A DNA stretch of 64,000 bases from Psychroserpens ponticola. GTDB lineage: Bacteria; Bacteroidota; Bacteroidia; Flavobacteriales; Flavobacteriaceae. A program made the translations under genes and the position numbers. Numbering within the stretch: the first letter of the stretch is position 1; every line of letters starts with the position of its first letter. Below the pieces are notes generated by a model, which saw nothing but the letters and a program-made list of their open reading frames with translations, did no database searches and had not been told where the DNA came from. The stretch is taken from the NCBI RefSeq assembly GCF_023556315.2, contig NZ_CP116221.1, positions 248,001 through 312,000 of the forward strand, written 5' to 3'. This document shows, one piece after another, positions 53,236 to 61,000 of the stretch.

Positions 53236-53343
53236 GGGCGTTCAGCTTTAACGAAAAAAGTCAAACTAGCAGTAGAACCTGCAGGCTATTCGCTGTATCT
53301 TTTTTGAAAAAACAAAAAAGGATGCCGCTACTATCCTTAACGC
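53236..53343 (+). repeat. Dispersed element, copy B (GGGCGTT ... ATCCTTAACGC)
   Basis: Starts GGGCGTTC seven bases after the barrel-gene stop and ends CTACTATCCTTAACGC. Inside, CTTTTTTG-AAAAAA-CAAAAAAG forms a hairpin flanked by imperfectly matching arms, GGCTATTCGCTGTATC and GGATGCCGCTACTATCC. No ORF. Similar sequences recur in flavobacterial genomes as I recall; copy A lies at 44219-44359 in the opposite orientation. Confidence 0.65.
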
Positions 53344-53345
53344 AT

Positions 53346-53381
53346 AAAAAAGCTTTCTCTAAATAAGAAAGCTTTTGTTTT
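53346..53381 (+). terminator. Terminator of the secreted-protein/GLPGLI/barrel unit
   Basis: AAAAGCTTTCT, loop CTAAATA, AGAAAGCTTTTGTTTT, directly after element copy B. Confidence 0.8.
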
Positions 53382-53493
53382 ATGAAATATATATGTGGAT
53401 CTATCTCTTAAAACACCGTTATCCTTAAAAATGTTTTAATCAATGTCGTTTGTGTTTAGTAGATGCAAAACCTTTAAAAAGGTTGCGTTGGGT
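53382..53493. other. Intergenic remainder between two terminators
   Basis: The gap from the barrel-gene stop to the metK 3' end is 324 bases and holds element copy B and two terminators. In this remaining part I see only a short TTTAAAAAGGTT-like stretch and no ORF. Confidence 0.5.
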
Positions 53494-53527
53494 TCAAAAA
53501 AACCTCTAAGATGAACTTAGAGGTTTT
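53494..53527 (-). terminator. Terminator of metK
   Basis: On the minus strand AAAACCTCTAAG, loop TTCAT, CTTAGAGGTTTTTTTG. Perfect 12-bp stem 27 bases beyond the stop. Confidence 0.9.
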
Positions 53528-53553
53528 AAATAATTTGTTGTTTATTGTAGTGT

Positions 53554-54807
53554 TTACAATCCAAAAGCAGATTTCACCATATCTACATAATCTAATTTTT
53601 CCCAAGTAAATAATTCTACATCTAATGTAATCGTTTCGCCATGAGGTTGGCTAAATGTTTTGCTAACTGTTTCTGCATCTCTTCCCATATGACCATAAGC
53701 CGCAGTTTCGCTATACATTGGCTGACGAAGTTTTAAGCGTGATTCAATGGCTGCTGGTCGCATATCGAAAATTGCAGTAATCTTTTCAGCAATTTCTCCA
53801 TCAGTAATATTAAACGGACAAGTGCCATAAGTGTCTACAAATATTGAAGTCGGTTCTACAACACCAATAGCATAACTTACTTGAACTAAAATTTCATCAC
53901 AAATACCAGCTGCAACCATGTTTTTTGCAATATGTCTTGTGGCATAAGCAGCACTTCTGTCAACTTTACTTGGATCTTTTCCAGAGAAAGCACCACCACC
54001 ATGAGCACCTTTTCCGCCATAAGTATCAACTATAATTTTGCGGCCAGTTAATCCTGTATCACCATGTGGTCCTCCAATTACAAACTTTCCTGTTGGATTA
54101 ATATGATAGGTGATATCATCATTAAATAATACTTGAATGTGTTCTGGTAATTTTGCTACAACTCTTGGTATTAAAATATCAACAATATCTTTTCTGATTT
54201 TAGCTAACATGTCCTCATCTTCATCAAAATCATCATGTTGGGTAGATACAACAATAGCATCTATACGTTGCGGCAAGTTGTCATCGCTATATTCAATTGT
54301 TACTTGACTTTTAGAATCGGGACGTAAATAGGTGATGTCGTTATTTTCTCGTCTAAGTTCTGCAAGTTCTTTTAAAATTCTATGTGATAAATCTAAAGCT
54401 AAAGGCATGTAGTTTTCAGTTTCGCGAGTGGCATAACCAAACATCATTCCTTGATCTCCTGCGCCTTGTTCATCTTTGCTAGCTCTATCTACACCACGAT
54501 TAATATCTTCAGATTGTTCATGAATAGCAGAAAAAACACCACAAGAGTTGCCATCAAACATGTATTCGCTCTTCGTGTAGCCGATTTTGTTAATCGTATC
54601 ACGAGCAATTTTTTGAACGTCTAAATACGTGTTCGATTTCACTTCGCCAGCTAATATAACTTGACCAGTAGTTACTAAAGTTTCACATGCTACTTTAGAT
54701 TCGCTATCAAACGCTAAAAAGTTGTCTATTAATGCATCGCTAATTTGATCTGCGACTTTATCTGGATGTCCTTCTGAAACACTTTCCGAAGTAAATAAAT
54801 ATGCCAT
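53554..54807 (-). CDS. metK: S-adenosylmethionine synthase
   Basis: A 417-residue enzyme that joins ATP and methionine to S-adenosylmethionine. The signatures are complete: [18 protein letters not shown] near residue 10, [21 protein letters not shown] near 120, and [24 protein letters not shown] near 270. The C-terminus ends [29 protein letters not shown]. The gene is preceded by a candidate SAM-II-type riboswitch and a -7 element, so the product may repress its own synthesis. Confidence 0.97.
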   Translation of the reverse strand: MAYLFTSESVSEGHPDKVADQISDALIDNFLAFDSESKVACETLVTTGQVILAGEVKSNTYLDVQKIARDTINKIGYTKSEYMFDGNSCGVFSAIHEQSEDINRGVDRASKDEQGAGDQGMMFGYATRETENYMPLALDLSHRILKELAELRRENNDITYLRPDSKSQVTIEYSDDNLPQRIDAIVVSTQHDDFDEDEDMLAKIRKDIVDILIPRVVAKLPEHIQVLFNDDITYHINPTGKFVIGGPHGDTGLTGRKIIVDTYGGKGAHGGGAFSGKDPSKVDRSAAYATRHIAKNMVAAGICDEILVQVSYAIGVVEPTSIFVDTYGTCPFNITDGEIAEKITAIFDMRPAAIESRLKLRQPMYSETAAYGHMGRDAETVSKTFSQPHGETITLDVELFTWEKLDYVDMVKSAFGL

Positions 54808-54872
54808 AATCTCTAAATATTTGTTTCTAATATGTTGTTAAGATTGCTTGGTCGCTAGAGAAGTTATAAACT

Positions 54873-54945
54873 AACTGCTTTAGCATTTTTTGTATACTGT
54901 TTTTTTAGTATTAGAGGTTGCAATCAGAACAAATTTTTCCTCTTT
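54873..54945 (-). promoter_or_regulatory. Candidate SAM-II-type riboswitch (long-loop form) of metK
   Basis: On the minus strand: P1 is AGAGG (54939-54943) with CCTCT (54913-54917), enclosing AAAAATTTGTTCTGATTGCAA. Then AATACTAAA, a small inserted hairpin ATACT/AGTAT (54907-54911 with 54894-54898), and finally ATGCTAAAGCAG. The conserved SAM-II marks ATTTG, TTGCAA after P1, TAAA and GCTAAA are all present in order. A CTG/CAG pair can form the pseudoknot. It begins about 10 bases after the predicted transcription start and ends 65 bases before metK. Confidence 0.65.
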
Positions 54946-54957
54946 TTTTATTGAAGA

Positions 54958-54965
54958 CAAAAATA
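54958..54965 (-). promoter_or_regulatory. -7 element for metK
   Basis: TATTTTTG on the minus strand, exact TAnnTTTG match. The transcript would start near 54952, just before the riboswitch P1 stem. Confidence 0.5.
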
Positions 54966-55004
54966 CATATAATATTGAAACTAGAAAATGCTTAATTAAA
55001 GGAA

Positions 55005-55038
55005 TTAAAAAGCCTTTAACAATGATGTTAAAGGCTTA
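55005..55038 (-). terminator. Terminator of the porin-glnK-amtB unit
   Basis: On the minus strand AAGCCTTTAACA, loop TCAT, TGTTAAAGGCTTTTTAA. Perfect 12-bp stem 26 bases beyond the amtB stop. Confidence 0.88.
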
Positions 55039-55063
55039 AAAACTAATAAAACTAATTCACACG

Positions 55064-56305
55064 CTAATGTTCGTTTAATCTAAAGTCTGGATAGGCGTCC
55101 ATGCCGTGTTCATGAGCATCTAGACCTTCTAATTCTTCTCGTTCTGAAACTCTAATGCCAACTGTCTTTTTCATAATAAAAATGATTAAGAATGAAGAGA
55201 CAATACAGATGCCTGCATACGATACAACTCCAATAAGCTGACTTACAAATTGTGCGCCTCCAGCCAAAGCTCCAAAAATTCCAACAGCTAAAGTTCCCCA
55301 AATACCGCAAACTAAATGTACAGCAATTGCTCCTACAGGGTCGTCAAGTTTTAATCTGTCAATTAGAGATACTGCGAATACTATAATAGCTCCAGCAACG
55401 GCTCCAATTATAATAGCATCTGTTGGATTCATTTGATCTGCTCCAGCAGTAATTCCAACTAATCCACCTAGAATTCCATTTAGAAACATGGTTAAGTCTA
55501 AGTTCTTGAATTTTAGTGTAGATACTAGAGCTGCTACAACACCACCTGATGCTGCAGCCAAACAAGTTGTAACTAATGTTAGCGATGTTAATCCTGGATC
55601 TGCAGATAATACTGAGCCACCATTAAATCCAAACCACCCTAACCATAGAATAATAACACCAGCTGTTGCTAATGGAATATTGTGACCAGGAATTGCTTGT
55701 AGTTTCCCGTCTTTGAACTTCCCGATTCTTGAGCCTAGTAAACATACAGCTACTAAAGCTGCCCATCCTCCAACTGAGTGGACTAATGTTGAGCCTGCAA
55801 AATCATAAAATGGAGTTTCTAATGTTTGCAAAAATCCGCCTCCCCATTTCCAAGAACCAGCAATAGGATAAATTAACCCAACGTAAATAACAGTAAATAC
55901 CATAAATGGTCCAATTTTCATTCGTTCTGCAACAGCTCCAGAAACAATGGTTGCTGCTGTTGCTGCAAACATACCTTGGAATAAGAAATCTGTCCAATAG
56001 GTGTAGCCTTCATTGTATGCTAAATCTAAAGTTCCAGCATCAGTTAGAGGCGAGTCTAAGCCGAATCCGGCAAATCCGAAGATTCCAATATCTCCTTCTG
56101 CAAAACCAGGATACATTAAGTTGAATCCGACTAAACAATACAGAAGTAGACCAACTGTTATGATAAAGATGTTTTTGAATAAAATATTGATTGTATTTTT
56201 TTGACGTGTTAGTCCAATTTCTAAAAATGCAAATCCTAAATGCATAAAGAAAACGAGTGCAGTACAGATCATCATCCATACATTATTTGTAGTAAGTAAT
56301 TCCAT
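55064..56305 (-). CDS. amtB: Ammonium transporter, Amt family
   Basis: A 413-residue inner-membrane channel with 11 helices. Typical segments: WMMICTALVFFMHLGFAFLEIGLTRQKN at the N-terminus, YPIAGSWKWGGGFL and FAGSTLVHSVGGWAAL with the first pore His, and AIAVHLVCGIWGTLAVGIFG with the second His. The cytoplasmic tail (RVSEREELEGLDAHEHGMDAYPDF) is the typical Amt end. It lies four bases after the P-II gene, the classic arrangement in which GlnK closes AmtB when nitrogen is in excess. Confidence 0.96.
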   Translation of the reverse strand: MELLTTNNVWMMICTALVFFMHLGFAFLEIGLTRQKNTINILFKNIFIITVGLLLYCLVGFNLMYPGFAEGDIGIFGFAGFGLDSPLTDAGTLDLAYNEGYTYWTDFLFQGMFAATAATIVSGAVAERMKIGPFMVFTVIYVGLIYPIAGSWKWGGGFLQTLETPFYDFAGSTLVHSVGGWAALVAVCLLGSRIGKFKDGKLQAIPGHNIPLATAGVIILWLGWFGFNGGSVLSADPGLTSLTLVTTCLAAASGGVVAALVSTLKFKNLDLTMFLNGILGGLVGITAGADQMNPTDAIIIGAVAGAIIVFAVSLIDRLKLDDPVGAIAVHLVCGIWGTLAVGIFGALAGGAQFVSQLIGVVSYAGICIVSSFLIIFIMKKTVGIRVSEREELEGLDAHEHGMDAYPDFRLNEH

Positions 56306-56309
56306 AGTT

Positions 56310-56648
56310 TTATTTTAAAGTGTTTCCTCCTTTTTCTCCTGTTCGTATCCTGTAAACTTCTTCGATATGTGAGACGAATATTTTTCCATCTCCAACTTCA
56401 CCAGTTGAGCCTGCTTCTAGTATGGCTTTTATGGTGATTTCTTCGAAATCATCATTTACAACTATTGATAGATAACGACGTTGAATGTCGCTTGTGCTAT
56501 AGGATACTCCTCTGTAAACATGACCTTCTTTTTCATTACCCAATCCGGTAACATCCCAATAAGAGAAGAAGTTTACACCAACTTCATGTAGTGCTTTTTT
56601 TACGGTAGAAAATTTCGATTTTCTAATAATTGCTTCAACTTTTTTCAT
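56310..56648 (-). CDS. glnK: P-II family nitrogen regulatory protein (GlnK-like)
   Basis: A 112-residue trimeric sensor of 2-oxoglutarate and ATP/ADP. The start MKKVEAIIRKSKFSTVKKALHEVG and the C-terminal GEVGDGKIFVSHIEEVYRIRTGEKG fit the family. The T-loop reads VTGLGNEKEGHVYRGVSY: one residue shorter than GlnB of Escherichia coli, with the tyrosine of the uridylylation site at position 50 and Glu or Asn where Gln39 stands. Gln39 helps hold 2-oxoglutarate, so ligand response may differ. It sits between the porin (11-base gap) and amtB (4-base gap). Confidence 0.94.
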   Translation of the reverse strand: MKKVEAIIRKSKFSTVKKALHEVGVNFFSYWDVTGLGNEKEGHVYRGVSYSTSDIQRRYLSIVVNDDFEEITIKAILEAGSTGEVGDGKIFVSHIEEVYRIRTGEKGGNTLK

Positions 56649-56659
56649 TTTGATTTGTG

Positions 56660-57649
56660 TTAGTTAAAATTGTATATCGCTGCAACGACGAATGATGCTA
56701 GGCTTTCTGTTGGCATGTAGTCTGAATCATAAAATGGAGTAGCATTTGACCAAGAATCAAATCGTATTTCTGGTTTTATGGTTAAATCGTCAACAGAGTA
56801 ACTGCCAGTTAGTGTTAAATCAAAAGCGCTAGGCAAATCGTTTCCGTCACCATGCCATGCAAAATATTCTCCTCTAAAACCAAGAGCAAATGTTTCATTA
56901 AAACGGTATTGTGGATAAAGAGTGCCTCCATAAAAACCTGTGCCATCATTGTCTTGATATGCTGCATTAATTCCTAAGTAGAAATCATCAGAGATATCAA
57001 AACCACCTGTGTAATCAATTTCAAAACCTAAAACAGCTTTTGAATCATAGTATAGATTTAAGTATTGACCAGAATATCCAAGTTGAGCGCCAAATGCATA
57101 ATCGCCAGTTGCATTATTGTTGGTGTCTGTAGGATTCATTACGGCTAACATTAAACTAAAATCATCAGATAGCTCAAAATCTGCTTTTAAGCCAACATGC
57201 GAAAAAGGGCCACTTGCAAATAGGTATGAAGTGCTATAATTAAAATTTCCTGTTGGTGAAATCACTTCATATCCTAGAAAGGTATTAAAACGACCAAAAG
57301 TTAAGGTTGTTTTTTTCGAAAGATTCCAGTAGGCATATAGCTGATTTACATATAAAGCATCTGATCCTACAGCTTGATCTCCTCTTGGGCCAAATACTAA
57401 GTCTGCTACTGCTCCTACTTTTCCGTTTTCATATGATGCAATAACATTTGCCATTCCTAAAGCAAACCCTGTTTGATCTGCAAATGATGCTGGTGACTGT
57501 GTTATTGTATCACTTGCGGTTAAATTTGTTCTAAAGTACGCGTCTAAACTTCCTGTTACTGAGAATTTTTTTTCGGAAACTTCTTCGGTTTCTTGAGCTG
57601 ACAAAGTTGTTGATACTATTAAAAATGTTAAAGTGAATAGTTGTTTCAT
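56660..57649 (-). CDS. BBP2/OmpL-like outer-membrane porin
   Basis: A 329-residue exported beta-barrel. Signal peptide to about residue 19. Typical family parts: FSVTGSLDAYFRTNLT, LYVNQLYAYWNLSKKTTLTFGRFNTFLGYEVISP, NFNYSTSYLFASGPFSHVGLKADF and the terminal strand SLASFVVAAIYNFN. It probably forms a diffusion pore for small solutes. It is the first gene of an operon with glnK and amtB, which suggests a role in ammonium or nitrogen solute passage across the outer membrane, by context only. Confidence 0.85.
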   Translation of the reverse strand: MKQLFTLTFLIVSTTLSAQETEEVSEKKFSVTGSLDAYFRTNLTASDTITQSPASFADQTGFALGMANVIASYENGKVGAVADLVFGPRGDQAVGSDALYVNQLYAYWNLSKKTTLTFGRFNTFLGYEVISPTGNFNYSTSYLFASGPFSHVGLKADFELSDDFSLMLAVMNPTDTNNNATGDYAFGAQLGYSGQYLNLYYDSKAVLGFEIDYTGGFDISDDFYLGINAAYQDNDGTGFYGGTLYPQYRFNETFALGFRGEYFAWHGDGNDLPSAFDLTLTGSYSVDDLTIKPEIRFDSWSNATPFYDSDYMPTESLASFVVAAIYNFN

Positions 57650-57661
57650 TGAAATTTATTT

Positions 57662-57777
57662 TTAAGGGTTATATCAATGCTAAACTATGTAATTTTAATT
57701 TATACCTATAAAAAATTAGGGTAAATAATGTTATTTTTATTGATTTACGTATTTATACCCTTAAAAATTTAGGGCTA
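57662..57777. promoter_or_regulatory. Three related CCCTTAA-type boxes between the nitrogen operons
   Basis: Box 1: TTTAAGGGTTATA at 57661-57673. Box 2: TACCTATAAAAAATTAGGGTA (57703-57723, imperfect palindrome). Box 3: TACCCTTAAAAATTTAGGG (57756-57774). Each has CCC(T)/AGGG ends around an A/T core. They lie 12-125 bases upstream of the porin start, and box 3 is just upstream of TAAATTTG (57782-57789) reading toward gltB. Confidence 0.4.
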
Positions 57778-57781
57778 GTTT

Positions 57782-57789
57782 TAAATTTG
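57782..57789 (+). promoter_or_regulatory. -7 element that may serve gltBD
   Basis: TAAATTTG, exact TAnnTTTG match. If used, the gltB leader would be about 300 bases long; in it I see AAAAGCGCTTTT (57838-57849) before a T run but no ORF. A nearer promoter cannot be excluded. Confidence 0.35.
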
Positions 57790-58092
57790 CATGAAATTAT
57801 GTAAAATTGATAATCGCTACTTTGAGTAATTTGATTCAAAAGCGCTTTTTTTTTAAGAAATGTTTTGTGTTTTTCTCTTTTTGCAAGTGTTTTCTTAAAG
57901 AAGTATAAATTTTATTGAATTTTATTCATTGATGTATTTGTAGTTTATATGGCTGTAAATTATCGACTTTACAATTAAATAAGATCATTTTATGAATTCT
58001 TGAAAAGTGATTCTACTTTTTTTATTATAACAATAATCCCAATATATTAGAGAAATTATCTAGCGCGAAATGTGCTAAAAAAATCTATAGTT

Positions 58093-61000
58093 ATGTTAAA
58101 ACAACAAGGGCTTTATTATCCAGAATTTGAACACGATAATTGTGGTGCAGGATTTATTTGTAGTTTAAAAGGAAATAAATCAAATTCTATAATTCATAAA
58201 GCACTTGAGATTCTAGAAAAATTAGAACATAGAGGAGCTGTGAGTTCTGATGGTAAAACTGGTGATGGAGCAGGCATTTTAATTGATATTCCTCACGACT
58301 TCTTTGTTGCAAACTGTGATTTTAATTTGCCGCAATTTGGAGAATATGCAGTAAGTAATGTTTTTCTACCCAAAAAAGAAAATCAACGACAGTATTGCAT
58401 TGAAAAGCTTGAGTATTTTATGATAACTCAAGGGCTTGAAATTTTGGGATGGAGAGATGTTCCTGTAGATACTTCAGTTATTGGAGAAATTGCAGGGCAA
58501 ACGGAACCCTTTATTAAACAAATATTTATAGGAAAGTCTAATAAAAAACAATCCGATTTTGAGTTTAATTTAAAGTTGTTTACTGCAAGAAAACAGGCGG
58601 AACATAATATTAATAAGTCAAAGTTATCAGAGAGCTCTCGTTTTTATCTTCCTAGCCTTTCAACTAAAACAATCATATTTAAAGGACTATTAATTCCTGA
58701 AGATATAAAATTGTATTATACCGATTTACAAGATTCAACTCTAGTAACTAGGCTTGCTTTAGTTCATCAACGTTTTTCTACCAATACATTTCCAACTTGG
58801 GATTTAGCACAGCCATTTCGATATATGTGTCATAATGGTGAAATTAATACGCTTCGCGGAAATGCGTCTCGGATATTATCACGACAAGAATTGATGGAGA
58901 GTGAATGGTTTGGTGACGATATAAAAAGCATATTTCCTGTCATTCTTCCAGGTAAATCTGATTCGGCTTCCATGGATATGGTAGTCGAATTATTATTAAT
59001 GACAGGACGTTCTTTGCCTGAAGTTATGATGATACTTGTGCCTGAAGCTTGGGAGAAAAACCCAGATATGTCTGATGTTAAAAGAGCTTTTTATGAATTC
59101 AACTCTTGTATTATGGAGCCTTGGGATGGGCCAGCTTCTATTCCGTTTACTGATGGGAATTACATAGGTGCTGTTTTAGATAGAAACGGATTACGCCCTT
59201 CGAGGTATTCTGTTACAAAAGACGGATTTGTAATTATGTCTTCTGAAACTGGAGTTATTGAAATTAGCCCAAAAAACATTGAACATCATGGACGTCTTGA
59301 ACCAGGGAAAATGTTTTTAGTGGATATGAATCAAGGTAGAATCATTAATGATGAGGAAATTAAAAATGATATTGTTTCTAAACATCCTTATAAAAAATGG
59401 TTGGATAAAAATTTAGTTCATCTAGCAGATATTCCTGCAAAAAAAGGAGAAATAAAACACAAAGAAGATGCTTTAAATAAGCGACAAATTGTTTTTGGTT
59501 ACACTGAAGAAGATTTGAGTACAATCATTAAACCAATGGCTCAAAATGGTAAAGAACCCATTGGCTCAATGGGAAATGATACACCAATTGCTGTATTATC
59601 TGAAAAACCGCAGTTAATATATAACTACTTCAAGCAACTGTTCGCACAAGTTACAAATCCACCTCTTGATGGAATTAGAGAACAACTAATTACAGATATT
59701 AGTTTAACTCTTGGTAGTGATATCAACGTATTTAAAATTAATGAAGATCAATGTCGCAAGTTGAAAATTCAAAACCCTGTAATTTCTAAGCATGATTTAG
59801 ATAAGATTAAAAATTATACTGATAACCCTGATTTTGTAGTCACCAATATTTCAATCTTATATGAAGTTGATAAAGGCTTAAACGAATTAGAACGATCACT
59901 TTTTAATATTGTTAAACTAGCTTCAAAAGCGATTGATGAAGGTGGAAATATTATAATTTTATCAGATAGAGGTGTGACTAAAAAAATGGCGCCTATTCCA
60001 GCATTGTTAGCGTGTTCTTATGTTAATCATGAACTATATAAAATAGGAAAACGAGCTAGAGTAAGTTTAATAATTGAATCTGCTGAACCTCGTGAAGTTC
60101 ATCATTTTGCGTTATTGTTCGGTTATGGAGCAAGTGCAATAAATCCGTATATCGTAAATGAAATAGTTTACAATCAAGTTAAAGATAAAGAAATCGAAGG
60201 TTTAGAATACCTTTCAGCTATTAAGAATTACAACAAAGCTGTTGGTATGGGAATCCTGAAAGTCATGAACAAAATAGGAATTTCTACCCTCAACTCTTAT
60301 CGTGGTTCACAGCTATTTGAATGTGTTGGATTAAATACAAAAGTGGTTCATAATTACTTTCCAAATACCATTACTAGAATTCAAGGGATAGGATTGAGGG
60401 AAATTGAAAAAGAGATTTGTAAGCGTCATAAAAACGCCTATAAAACGGATGCTGTTGATGCTAATCTGAATTTGGAATTTGGTGGACAATATAAATGGAG
60501 ACGACAAGGCGAAAAACATGCCTTTAATCCTTTAACTGTTGCAAAATTACAAGAAGCTGTTCGGAGTAATAAGCATAAAACCTATAAAGAATATTCATCA
60601 TTAATTAACGAGCAAACCAAACAATTAATGACCATTCGTGGTTTGTTTGAGTTTACAAATTATGACCCAATTCCAATAGACGATGTTGAGCCTTGGACAG
60701 AAATTGTAAAACGATTCAAAACAGGAGCGATGTCTTATGGTTCTATTAGTAAAGAAGCTCATGAGAATTTAGCGATTGCCATGAATCGTATTGGAGGTAA
60801 AAGTAATTCTGGAGAAGGTGGAGAAGATGAAGAGCGTTTCTACAAAGATTCTAATGGTGACTGGAAAAATTCAGCAATTAAACAAGTGGCTTCTGGTCGT
60901 TTTGGAGTCACGTCTAATTACTTAACTAATGCTTCAGAGATACAAATTAAAATGGCTCAAGGCGCGAAACCTGGTGAAGGTGGACAATTACCTGGTCCGA

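Noticed and set aside
57838-57849. AAAAGCGCTTTT before a T run as a terminator in the gltB leader
   Set aside because: The palindrome has no loop, so a stable hairpin would need to open the central bases; too weak to call.
58072-58092. GTG 58072 as the gltB start
   Set aside because: It would lengthen the propeptide without conserved residues; ATG 58093 leaves 16 residues before the catalytic Cys.
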